DNA from: an uncultured Oscillospiraceae bacterium | GTDB taxonomy: Bacteria > Bacillota > Clostridia > Oscillospirales > Oscillospiraceae | Reading direction: 5' to 3' | Length of the DNA stretch: 12,752 nucleotides | NCBI GenBank assembly: GCA_934635545.1 | Contig: CAKTZN010000035.1 | Span: forward strand, 1-12,752 | Part shown: positions 1-7,416 of the stretch, piece after piece | How the letters are laid out: every line of letters starts with the position of its first letter | Numbering within the stretch: the first letter of the stretch is position 1 | Program-made: the position numbers and the translations under genes | The notes under the pieces: model-generated | Database searches by the model: none | The model's input: the letters and a program-made list of their open reading frames with translations, nothing else | What the model was told of the DNA's origin: nothing

Positions 1-32
1 GCCCGTGCGATGATGTTTTCCTGATCCTTCAT
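1..32 (-). CDS. N-terminus of an unidentified protein (runs off left edge)
   Basis: An ATG at 32 on the minus strand opens a frame reading [10 protein letters not shown] before the window ends. Its ATG overlaps the dusB stop codon as ATGA, which suggests translational coupling in the same operon. An AGAGGG sequence inside the last dusB codons lies about 7 nt upstream and could be the ribosome site. Ten residues are too few for identification. The charged start followed by IIAR would fit the beginning of an ECF/sigma-70 type factor, but this is only a guess. Confidence 0.55.
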   Translation of the reverse strand, partial: MKDQENIIAR

Positions 33-997
33 TTCAAATCCCTCTTGATGCCCGCCGTTACGCGGTACACGTCCTCCATGGTGTTCATCCGAACGATCTG
101 ATCCTTATAGTAGTTGGCGTGGGGCACGCCCTTGAGATACCAGGCGTAGTGCCGCCGGGCCTCCAGAATGGCCACCCGCTCCCCCTTGTCCTCCCGGGCG
201 ATCTCGATCTGCCGCACCGCCAGGTCGCACCGCTCAGAAAGCGGCGGCAGGGGCGGGATGGGCTTCCCCGCCAGCGCCGCGGCGCACTGCTGAAACAGCC
301 ACGGATTCCCGAAGCAGCCCCGGCCGATCATAGCCATGTCCGCCCCGGTGAATTGCAGGATCCGCAGACAGTCCTCCGCCGAAAACACGTCGCCGTTGGC
401 GATGACGGGGATGGACACGGCCTCCTTCACCTCCCGGATGGTGACCCAGTCGGCCTGGCCGCCGTACATCTGGGCCCGGGTGCGTCCGTGGACGGCCAGC
501 GCCGCCACGCCCGCCTGCTCCAGCAGCTTCGCCAGCTCCACGGCGTTGATGCTGCCCTTGTCCCAGCCCCGGCGCATCTTCACCGTCACCGGCACGGGGC
601 TGGCCTTCACCACCGCCTCGGCGATGCGGGCGGCCTTCTCCGGGTCCTTCATCAGGGCCGAGCCGTCGCCGTTGGAGACCACCTTCCCCACGGGGCAGCC
701 CATGTTGATGTCGATGACCTCCGCGCCGGACACCTCCGCCGCGATCACCGCGGCCTCGGCCATGCAGGTGATGTCGCTGCCGAAGATCTGGGCCGCCGCC
801 GGATGCTCATTGGGGGCCATCTTCAGCAGGGTGCGGCTCTTTTTATCCTGATAGCACAGCGCCTTGGCGCTGACCAGCTCCGTACAGGAGTAGCCCGCCC
901 CCAGCTCACGGCAGATCTGCCGGAACGCCATGTCCGTCACCCCCGCCATAGGCGCCAGGGCAAGCCGGGAGGCCACCTCCACATTTCCGATCCTCAT
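29..997 (-). CDS. dusB: tRNA-dihydrouridine synthase, DusB type
   Basis: A 322-residue FMN-dependent TIM-barrel enzyme that reduces specific uridines in tRNA D-loops to dihydrouridine, in the cytoplasm. Family motifs in order: [11 protein letters not shown] (residues 12-22, FMN-side strand), NMGCP (98-102) with the catalytic Cys101, [21 protein letters not shown] and [10 protein letters not shown] near the FMN phosphate site. The length is normal for DusB. The frame stays open for 46 codons upstream, but the ATG at 997 is preferred. It has a GGAGG 9 nt upstream, and homologues begin with a short lead into the [11 protein letters not shown] strand. The upstream extension also crosses the promoter and terminator. 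The stop overlaps the next gene. Its own extended -10 promoter lies just upstream, so it need not depend on spoIIE transcription. Confidence 0.95.
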   Translation of the reverse strand: MRIGNVEVASRLALAPMAGVTDMAFRQICRELGAGYSCTELVSAKALCYQDKKSRTLLKMAPNEHPAAAQIFGSDITCMAEAAVIAAEVSGAEVIDINMGCPVGKVVSNGDGSALMKDPEKAARIAEAVVKASPVPVTVKMRRGWDKGSINAVELAKLLEQAGVAALAVHGRTRAQMYGGQADWVTIREVKEAVSIPVIANGDVFSAEDCLRILQFTGADMAMIGRGCFGNPWLFQQCAAALAGKPIPPLPPLSERCDLAVRQIEIAREDKGERVAILEARRHYAWYLKGVPHANYYKDQIVRMNTMEDVYRVTAGIKRDLK

Positions 998-1045
998 AGG
1001 GTCATATCCTCCGTGTAAAATGCATATCGTAAAGCATGTCCGCAC

Positions 1046-1054
1046 ATTATACCA
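1046..1054 (-). promoter_or_regulatory. Extended -10 promoter for dusB
   Basis: On the minus strand the sequence reads TGGTATAAT: a perfect TATAAT (1046-1051) with the TGn extension (1052-1054). No good -35 is visible 17 nt upstream, only a T-run, as expected for an extended -10 promoter. It lies about 50 nt upstream of the dusB ATG and just beyond the terminator of the preceding unit. Confidence 0.6.
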
Positions 1055-1067
1055 TATCTTTTTCCAG

Positions 1068-1100
1068 AAAAAAAGAGGGCGGACGACAACTCGTCCGCCC
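1068..1100 (-). terminator. Rho-independent terminator after the spoIIE unit
   Basis: A perfect 10-bp stem GGGCGGACGA (1077-1086) / TCGTCCGCCC (1091-1100) with loop CAAC is followed on the minus strand by TCTTTTTTT (1076-1068). It ends transcription coming from spoIIE and the small gene at 1163. The stem shares GGGCGGACGA with a hairpin at 6396-6417, so it may also be a copy of an interspersed repeat that works as a terminator here. Confidence 0.8.
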
Positions 1101-1162
1101 CAAATGAGGAGAAAATGTGGAAAGAAAGTCAACAAATGTTGTACAGCTTGAATAGCCGTACC

Positions 1163-1429
1163 TTACAGCAGCGCCACGGCGGCCCAGATGGCCCCGATGA
1201 CGGCGCTGCCCGCCGCCATCCACAGCGGCGGCGTCATGTGAAAGCTGCGCTGGGGGATCCCGTGGGTGCGGGCATAGCTTTTGGCCACGCGGACGGCCTG
1301 ATCCACCAGTTGCTGCTGGTTGACCCCCGCGCCGTCGCTGCTGAGAACGAAGATCGCCTGTTCAAAGATCTGCGGGTCAGGGCTGTCCACCACAATGACC
1401 CGGCGGGAAACACCTTTTACCAAAACCAT
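1163..1429 (-). CDS. Conserved small protein with C-terminal membrane segment, unknown function
   Basis: An 88-residue protein downstream of spoIIE (58 nt gap) and read in the same direction. The N-terminal two thirds is soluble: a basic strand KGVSRRVIVVDSPDP, then FEQAIFVLSSD and an amphipathic helical stretch. The last 20 or so residues, PPLWMAAGSAVIGAIWAAVAL, form a single hydrophobic segment, as in a tail-anchored membrane protein. The frame extends to 1525 but that lead is poor. The start is uncertain. The ATG at 1429 has AGGAGG only 2 nt away, whereas a TTG at 1423 has ideal 8-nt spacing and begins at the conserved-looking VKGVSRR. I recognise the general type as a small hypothetical of gut Clostridia, but no function is known to me. 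A role in sporulation would be an inference from location. Confidence 0.75.
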   Translation of the reverse strand: MVLVKGVSRRVIVVDSPDPQIFEQAIFVLSSDGAGVNQQQLVDQAVRVAKSYARTHGIPQRSFHMTPPLWMAAGSAVIGAIWAAVALL

Positions 1430-1487
1430 ACCCTCCTTGCGCGTCTCACATGTGTTATGATGAGAGTATGTCCCGGCCGCGGGCCGG

Positions 1488-3491
1488 TTATACGCGGCGG
1501 GGCAGGTTTTCCGCGGATTTTTCAAGCCGCAGGGCCAGCGCCGCGCAGTCGTCCCGCAGTCCGCCGTGGCGGCGGGATTCCGCCAGGATCATCTGAGCCA
1601 GCTCCTGGCTGTCGCCCACCGGCCATTGGGCCAGCAGCTCACGGAGCCAGTCGTCCCCCTCGCTGGTGACGCCGTCGCTGACCATCACCAGCACGCTGCC
1701 CGGCTCCAGGCGGATGCCGGTGGTCTCCGGCGGCTGATGGGCGCTTTGCAGGCCGGCGGGCAGACTGCCGCCGTCCAGCCGCGTCACCACGCCGCCCCGC
1801 TTCAGATACGAGGCCGCCGCGCCGTATTTGTACAGCATGGCCCCGCCGCTGCGGCGATCCAGCGCCAGCAGGTCGATGGTGGTAAAGCCGCCGCCCTCCT
1901 GACACCGGAGGGTCAGGGCGGTGTTGATGGTTTTCAATGCCGAGGCAGGCTGGATGCCCGCCTTGAGGAACTGCCGCAGAAGCCGCACCGTCATGGCGCT
2001 TTCGGCGTGGGCCGCCGCGCCGCTGCCCATCCCGTCGGACAGCAGCATGTACAGCATGGCCCCGGCGGTGAACACCGCCAACTGGTCGCCGCAAGCACTC
2101 TCACCCTCCTTGGGCCGCAGCATCGTGCCCACCCGGCACCGCAGCAGCGCGCCCTCCGGCTCTGGCGCGGCCTCACTGCCCAGCACCTCGCCCAGGTGCG
2201 CGTACTGGGCCTCCGCCAGTTCTCTGGCGTCCTCCAGCCGCGCCCGGTACTGCCGCCGCAGCCGGAAGGCATACAGCTCCGTGTTGACGGCCCCCAGCAG
2301 CTCCGGGAAGTGCAGGCACCGGCTGGTGAAAAACAGCGGGAAATCCTCCGCCTCTGCCCTGCCCCGCTTCAGCATGGCGGGACACGCGTCGTTGAAGGCG
2401 TTGTAGGTGGTCTGGTACTCCGCCTGCCAGCAGCGCTTTACCAGCACGCAGTCCCGGCAGACCTGCTGGGCGGCATGGTCGAAGATCACCGCCGGATTCT
2501 CGCCCTTCTCCGTGGGCCGCGTGCGGAACATGGTGTTGTACAGATCCTGAAACGCCGCGGCCCGCTCCCGGGCAGCGGCCTTTGCCGCCATAGCGGGCGC
2601 GGCCTGAGGCATGGCCCCCGCCGCACCGCTGAAGATGTTGGGCAGCCACTTTCGCGGCAGCAGTCCATAGGCCAGGGCGCCCACCGCCGCCTCATACAGC
2701 GTCAGCCAGGGCCTGTCCGCGTCCAGCGCCAGTGGGATGGCCGCCGCACACAGGCAGAAGGCCAGTCCCTGCAATAGCCGGTGGTATTTTTTCATCAGCG
2801 CCGCTGCAAATGCGCCGCAGCCGCACACCGCCGTCCACAGCAGCACCGGCGTCTCGCCCGTCAGGTCGGCGCACAGGCCCACCAGCGCGCCCAGCGCCGC
2901 GGTATAGGCCAGTGACGCCGATCGCACGCACAGCAGCGCCAGCCATGCCGCCATCATGCCGTCGGGAGAGAACCCCGCCGCCTGGATCTGGGACAGGGCC
3001 GCCGTCACCGCCGTCAGGATGGTCAGCAGCTTCAGCCGCCCGTCCTGCCGCGTCTCGTCCAGCCCACAGGCCGCCGCGGCCGCCACAGCGGATGCCGCCG
3101 CGCCCAGCGCCCATTGGGCGGCGCTGCGGCCCACCAGATACACCGACTGCACCAGCAGCAGCGCCACCGCCGCCAGCAGGGGCGCATATTCCTTCCGGGC
3201 CCGCAGCTTCGTGTCGCAAAAGGCCAGGTTGGCGCAGTAGATCAGCAGCGCCGAGGCGGCAAAGCGCAGGCCTGTCTGAAAATCGAACAGCACCAGTGCA
3301 CCCAGTCCGGCGCCCAGCAGCGACCACAGCCCCAGGCCCTTTCCGCCGGAGACGGCCACCGCCGCCAGCGACCATGGAGCGTACAGTCCGCCCACCCGGG
3401 CCGCCGACAGGGCGAATACCAGCGCGGCCTGCAGCGCCCCGCGTTTCAATGCCTCCGGCAAAGACTTGTCCCGCGCCTGTATCCGTTCCAT
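1488..3491 (-). CDS. spoIIE: Stage II sporulation protein E, membrane PP2C-type phosphatase
   Basis: A 667-residue protein. In the known family SpoIIE dephosphorylates the anti-anti-sigma factor SpoIIAA to activate sigma-F in the forespore and also associates with the asymmetric division septum. Roughly residues 15-300 are alanine/leucine-rich membrane segments. A central region with a cysteine cluster (CRDC, then RCW) follows, which I believe is shared by clostridial SpoIIE proteins. The C-terminal PP2C domain carries the metal-binding acidic residues: GDQ with Asp469, SDGMGSG with Asp486, SDGV with Asp606 and DDCA with Asp647/648. It is shorter than the B. subtilis protein (about 827 residues), mostly in the N-terminal and central parts. 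The ATG at 3491 has AGGAGG 8 nt upstream. Its presence implies a spore-forming lineage. Confidence 0.95.
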   Translation of the reverse strand: MERIQARDKSLPEALKRGALQAALVFALSAARVGGLYAPWSLAAVAVSGGKGLGLWSLLGAGLGALVLFDFQTGLRFAASALLIYCANLAFCDTKLRARKEYAPLLAAVALLLVQSVYLVGRSAAQWALGAAASAVAAAAACGLDETRQDGRLKLLTILTAVTAALSQIQAAGFSPDGMMAAWLALLCVRSASLAYTAALGALVGLCADLTGETPVLLWTAVCGCGAFAAALMKKYHRLLQGLAFCLCAAAIPLALDADRPWLTLYEAAVGALAYGLLPRKWLPNIFSGAAGAMPQAAPAMAAKAAARERAAAFQDLYNTMFRTRPTEKGENPAVIFDHAAQQVCRDCVLVKRCWQAEYQTTYNAFNDACPAMLKRGRAEAEDFPLFFTSRCLHFPELLGAVNTELYAFRLRRQYRARLEDARELAEAQYAHLGEVLGSEAAPEPEGALLRCRVGTMLRPKEGESACGDQLAVFTAGAMLYMLLSDGMGSGAAAHAESAMTVRLLRQFLKAGIQPASALKTINTALTLRCQEGGGFTTIDLLALDRRSGGAMLYKYGAAASYLKRGGVVTRLDGGSLPAGLQSAHQPPETTGIRLEPGSVLVMVSDGVTSEGDDWLRELLAQWPVGDSQELAQMILAESRRHGGLRDDCAALALRLEKSAENLPRRV

Positions 3492-3538
3492 GTGCCCATC
3501 CTCCTCTCGCCCGGACCGGGCGTTTTCAGCATGGGCCT

Positions 3539-3570
3539 ATTGTACGGGAAACAGGGCACATATTTCGTCG
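3539..3570 (-). promoter_or_regulatory. Possible spoIIE promoter with a degenerate Spo0A-box-like motif
   Basis: On the minus strand a TACAAT -10 (3539-3544) lies about 47 nt upstream of the spoIIE ATG. No standard -35 is present. About 19 nt upstream of the -10 is CGACGAA (3564-3570), matching 5 of 7 positions of the Spo0A-box core TGTCGAA. A Spo0A-dependent sigma-A promoter is what spoIIE uses in Bacillus, so the arrangement is plausible, but the motif match is weak. Confidence 0.35.
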
Positions 3571-3610
3571 GGAAATAAAAGGCCAGGGAAATTTTTTGGC
3601 ATGATGCCCG

Positions 3611-3769
3611 TTATTCTTCCTCCTGACATGTGATAAGAAACGCGGAGCCATCCGCCGCCGTAATGCGAAATGTATTCTGCCGATCATCGGCCTGAATATC
3701 CGTCACATCCAGCATGTCGCTCTCGTTCAGCAGGTCAAACAGGCAATCCTTCACATAAGTCAGCTCCAT
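3611..3769 (-). CDS. Small acidic protein, unknown function, paired with the divergent regulator
   Basis: A 52-residue acidic protein starting MELTYVKDCLFDLLN and ending in CQEEE. The sequence alternates a helix-like N-terminus with predicted beta-strands (NTFRITAADGSAFLITC). It has no signal peptide or membrane segment. The ATG at 3769 has GGAGGG 6 nt upstream, a strong site that supports the start despite the small size. Its promoter lies in the 42-bp palindrome shared with the divergent regulator at 3857: TATAAT in the right arm with TTGTAT 17 nt upstream on the minus strand. I recognise similar short hypotheticals in gut Clostridia but know no function. The shared operator suggests it is controlled by the adjacent regulator. 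Confidence 0.7.
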   Translation of the reverse strand: MELTYVKDCLFDLLNESDMLDVTDIQADDRQNTFRITAADGSAFLITCQEEE

Positions 3770-3780
3770 TATGCACCCTC

Positions 3781-3822
3781 CGTATAATAATATGGTGCGT
3801 ACACGCACCATATTATTATACG
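3781..3822. promoter_or_regulatory. Perfect 42-bp palindrome, probable operator between divergent genes
   Basis: The 20-nt arms CGTATAATAATATGGTGCGT (3781-3800) and its exact reverse complement (3803-3822) flank a 2-nt spacer AC. Each arm carries TATAAT near its outer end, facing inward, so the palindrome contains a -10-like element for each divergent gene. The minus-strand -10 (3815-3820) has TTGTAT at 3838-3843 with a 17-nt spacer. The plus-strand -10 (3783-3788) has no good -35. The location and symmetry fit autoregulation by the Cro/CI-type protein encoded at 3857. Confidence 0.7.
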
Positions 3823-3856
3823 CCGCTTCCCCGTAAAATACAAGGGGGGTGATGTC

Positions 3857-4078
3857 ATGATACGCTACGATCCGCTGTGGCGGACGCTGAAGGAAAAGAA
3901 TATCAGCCAGTACCGCCTGATCAAGGATTATGGCATCGATAAGGCACAGCTCCAGCGGCTTCGTGACAACTGCGTGGTCAAGACTGTGATCCTGGACACC
4001 CTGTGTACCATTCTGGACTGCCGCATCGAGGATGTGGTGGAATTCGTCCCCGACGATACGATCGATGAACAAGGATAA
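3857..4078 (+). CDS. Cro/CI-type (XRE) helix-turn-helix regulator
   Basis: A 73-residue protein that is almost entirely one lambda-repressor-like DNA-binding domain. After MIRYDPLWRTLKEKNIS come helices with YRLIKDYGIDKAQLQRLRD (helix-turn-helix, about residues 19-37) and then the closing helices TVILDTLCTILDCRIEDVVEFV typical of this compact class. There is no effector domain. The ATG at 3857 follows a GGGGGG-rich ribosome site. It is divergent from the 52-residue gene across a perfect palindrome, which suggests that it binds there and regulates itself and its neighbour. A bidirectional terminator follows 30 nt downstream. Confidence 0.85.
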   Translation: MIRYDPLWRTLKEKNISQYRLIKDYGIDKAQLQRLRDNCVVKTVILDTLCTILDCRIEDVVEFVPDDTIDEQG

Positions 4079-4105
4079 ATATACACTGTGATCTCACGGC
4101 GAAAG

Positions 4106-4133
4106 AAAAAAGACGGCCAATGGCCGTCTTTTT
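4106..4133. terminator. Bidirectional rho-independent terminator
   Basis: The stem GACGGCCA (4112-4119) / TGGCCGTC (4121-4128) has AAAAAA on its left and TTTTT on its right. It can therefore terminate the plus-strand regulator gene and, on the minus strand, transcription leaving lepA and its 3' remnant. It lies 7 nt from the outer lepA stop codon, so it is probably the original lepA terminator. Confidence 0.8.
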
Positions 4134-4139
4134 CGCATA

Positions 4140-4224
4140 TCAATCGCTATCCAGCTTGAGCACAGCCATGAAGGCTTCCGTGGGCACCTGCACCGTGCCG
4201 AGATTCCGCATCTTTTTCTTGCCC
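4140..4224 (-). pseudogene. lepA: 3' remnant of a second lepA (last 27 codons and stop)
   Basis: On the minus strand this reads [20 protein letters not shown] and on to LDSD-stop. The 27 residues are identical to the C-terminus of the intact lepA beginning upstream, and the stop codon is also the same. At DNA level there are 6 differences in about 85 nt, all synonymous (for example GCC/GCG, TTC/TTT, CGG/CGC). Homology to lepA stops abruptly at 4224, where hairpin-rich sequence begins. The fragment has no start and no independent ribosome site. It lies directly before the terminator and so appears to be the true 3' end of an older lepA whose body has been lost. Confidence 0.85.
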
Positions 4225-4318
4225 GTTGGGAAAGCTGCGCTTTCCAACGGCGCTTCGCGCCCCAATTTGAATCACGCCGCACAGCGGCGGCTCACTGGCG
4301 CTCGCAAGAGGGCAAGAA
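4216..4318. repeat. Hairpin-mosaic spacer at the lepA 3' junction
   Basis: A non-coding stretch bounded by an inverted repeat: TTCTTGCCC (4216-4224, inside the outer lepA remnant) and GGGCAAGAA (4310-4318, abutting the inner lepA stop). Inside it are consecutive small hairpins: GTTGGGAAAGC/GCTTTCCAAC with one bulge, GGCGC-TTC-GCGCC and GCCGC-ACA-GCGGC. It shares CCCCAATTTG (4260-4269) in inverted orientation with the 5' junction spacer. It has no T-run or reading frame of note. Confidence 0.6.
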
Positions 4319-6127
<1,809 letters not shown>

Positions 6128-6145
6128 ATAAAGTACCTCCTTCGG

Positions 6146-6282
6146 GGTAAATCCACGCGATTCGCGCGGAGCGCGTCCAAGCGTTTTGCGAAGCAAAACC
6201 TTGCCGCAGGCGGAATTCATTTCCGCCGAGGATGTTCAATAAAATAGGGGCCCCCGATTTGCCGTCAGGCAAATTGGGGAAC
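6146..6282. repeat. Hairpin-mosaic spacer at the lepA 5' junction
   Basis: A non-coding string of short hairpins between inner lepA and the outer 5' remnant: CGCG-ATT-CGCG and CGCGC-GGA-GCGCG (6156-6175), GTTTTGC-GAA-GCAAAAC (6183-6199), GGCGGAA-TTCAT-TTCCGCC (6209-6227), GGGGCCCC (6247-6254) and ATTTGCC-GTCA-GGCAAAT (6257-6274) with outer CCCC/GGGG arms. It shares CAAATTGGGG with the 3' junction spacer. Frames crossing it are out of phase with lepA and look non-coding. Confidence 0.6.
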
Positions 6283-6345
6283 GGATTTGCCATGGTCAAT
6301 GTGAGCGATGATGGAAAAATTACGAATATGGGATTGATCAAACAT
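6265..6345 (-). pseudogene. lepA: 5' remnant of a second lepA (first 21 codons)
   Basis: The ATG at 6345, with AAGGAGG 9 nt upstream, opens [20 protein letters not shown] plus S. These 21 residues are identical to the start of the intact lepA. After Ser21 (6283) the frame reads VPQFA and stops at 6265-6267. The DNA differs from the intact copy at 7 of 63 positions, all synonymous third bases. Homology extends upstream through the ribosome site (CCCCAAGGAGGTTACTTTAT versus a near-identical inner version) and then ends. The fragment could still be translated as a 26-residue leader because its initiation signals are intact, but no role is evident. Confidence 0.85.
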
Positions 6346-6395
6346 ATAAAGTAACCTCCTTGGGGAAGTGTCGATATCATGAAGCCTTTTCGTAG

Positions 6396-6476
6396 GGGCG
6401 GACGACTCTGTCCGCCCTGACGTTGACGGGATAGTTTTACGAGTACGCAGCGGGGTGTGGTCACCCGCCCTGCGGG
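6396..6476. repeat. Intergenic hairpin repeats between the XRE gene and the lepA remnant
   Basis: GGGCGGAC (6396-6403) / GTCCGCCC (6410-6417) forms an 8-bp hairpin whose left arm continues as GGGCGGACGA, shared with the terminator at 1077. Further along, GGGTG-TGGT-CACCC (6453-6466) and CCCGC-CCT-GCGGG (6464-6476) are overlapping, mutually exclusive stems just beyond the XRE stop. There is no T-run, so these are not classical terminators. Confidence 0.5.
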
Positions 6477-6483
6477 ATCGCCC

Positions 6484-7137
6484 TTACTGCCGTCCGGCCA
6501 GCTCGTCCACGTTGTGGATCACCTGGGCGGTGCTCTGGCCCAGTCCGGGCGCGGCGGTCAGCGCGTCGGAATTCAGCTCCGGCAGCTTCTCCGCCGCCGA
6601 CAGCGCCCGCAGATACGCGGCGCGGCTGCGCAGCATGGCGGCATCCACCACACCCGCGTCAAAATCCACCGCGTCGGTGGCAAAAAAGTCCTCATTGCCG
6701 CCGCCCCGGCGATAGAAATGCCGCAGCAGCGTGTACAGCACCGTGCTGAGGCAGTCGCCCGCAGCGGTGATGGCCGTCCGGTCGCCGCATTTGCCCAGCA
6801 GGTCGAACAGCACGCCGGTGGTGTTGACCACCAGCTTCTTCTGCAGCGTGGCCAGGATGCTGCCCTTCAGCGTCCCCTTTTCGTCGCTGGCATCGTACAG
6901 CTCCGCCGCCTCGATGATGCTGCCGTCACGGCTGGCGGTACGGCCCAGCAGATAGTCCGCCGAGACGTGATAGAAATCGCACACCTTCGTCACGAAGGCC
7001 AGGCCCGGCTCCCGGATGCCGTTTTCATAGTGGCTCAGCAGCGCCTGGGAGATGCCCAGCGCGGCGGCCGCCTTCCGCTGGGAGATGCCCGCCTCCTGCC
7101 GCAGCAGGGACAGTGTGCGTGAAAAATCAGTTGCCAT
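6484..7137 (-). CDS. XRE-family transcriptional regulator with unknown C-terminal domain
   Basis: A 217-residue protein. The N-terminal lambda-repressor-type helix-turn-helix is clear, about residues 8-62: LRQEAGISQRKAAAALGIS, then QALLSHYENGIREP and the final helices ending SADYLLGR. Residues 70-217 are a helical, alanine-rich region with no motif I recognise. It has neither a Ser/Lys LexA-type autoprotease pair nor a peptidase HExxH motif. The ATG at 7137 has only a weak upstream site (GGTGAG), but it begins the domain correctly. A strong promoter lies about 50 nt upstream. It is a single-gene unit between two hairpin-rich regions, and its targets are unknown. Confidence 0.85.
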   Translation of the reverse strand: MATDFSRTLSLLRQEAGISQRKAAAALGISQALLSHYENGIREPGLAFVTKVCDFYHVSADYLLGRTASRDGSIIEAAELYDASDEKGTLKGSILATLQKKLVVNTTGVLFDLLGKCGDRTAITAAGDCLSTVLYTLLRHFYRRGGGNEDFFATDAVDFDAGVVDAAMLRSRAAYLRALSAAEKLPELNSDALTAAPGLGQSTAQVIHNVDELAGRQ

Positions 7138-7185
7138 ATTGCTCTCTCACCCTGTTTCTTCTCTCTATTTGAATACAACGTGTAA

Positions 7186-7214
7186 ATTATACATGGTGTT
7201 ATACGGTTTGTAAA
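7186..7214 (-). promoter_or_regulatory. Sigma-A type promoter for the XRE gene
   Basis: On the minus strand TTTACA (7209-7214) and TATAAT (7186-7191) are separated by exactly 17 nt, and a TG precedes the -10 at the extended position. The -10 overlaps TGTATAATTTACA, a roughly symmetric element (TGTA...TACA) that could be an autoregulatory operator. Confidence 0.75.
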
Positions 7215-7227
7215 GGAAATTTTGGAG

Positions 7228-7257
7228 AAAAACTCCCGCGCTTCCCGCGCGGGAGTT
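7228..7257 (-). terminator. Rho-independent terminator upstream of the XRE gene
   Basis: A perfect 11-bp stem AACTCCCGCGC (7231-7241) / GCGCGGGAGTT (7247-7257) with loop TTCCC is followed on the minus strand by a T-rich stretch (GTTTTTCTCC). It would stop transcripts from the transporter gene before the XRE promoter. Confidence 0.75.
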
Positions 7258-7416
7258 CGAAGCCTCGCAGAGTTCGCGGCGCGGACGCCGCGAAAAAATC
7301 AAATCATTTTTCCGGCGGCGTGTACGTCGGAAAAATTCTTCTCGGCCGCCAGTGTGCCCAAAGGGCGCGCGCAGTCGGCCGCAATCCTTTTTGGCAATGA
7401 AATCGCCAGATTTCAT
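7258..7416. repeat. Hairpin-mosaic region downstream of the transporter
   Basis: About 160 nt of consecutive hairpins: TTCGCGGCG/CGCCGCGAA (7273-7294), ATTTTTCCG/CGGAAAAAT (7306-7336), GCCC-AAA-GGGC (7356-7366) enclosed by two CGGCCG sites (7343 and 7376), and ATGAAATC-GCCA-GATTTCAT (7397-7416), which overlaps the transporter stop codon. A frame of about 80 codons crosses the region on the minus strand, but it consists of arginine-rich translation of hairpins and I do not call it a gene. Confidence 0.55.

Noticed and set aside
1566..2777. A 403-codon plus-strand frame opposite spoIIE
   Set aside because: SpoIIE on the minus strand has intact PP2C motifs; the opposite frame has none.
4140..4224. 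Explanation of the lepA fragments as a very recent tandem duplication
   Set aside because: A recent duplication would be nearly identical in DNA. The 13 synonymous differences without amino-acid change imply two separately evolved alleles.
4225..4318. CRISPR array or integron attachment site at the hairpin spacers
   Set aside because: There are no evenly spaced direct repeats with unique spacers, no integrase or cas gene, and the hairpins differ from each other.
6128..6220. N-terminal extension of LepA to 6220
   Set aside because: The 31 added residues translate hairpin sequence. The ATG at 6127 has the ribosome site and starts the conserved protein.
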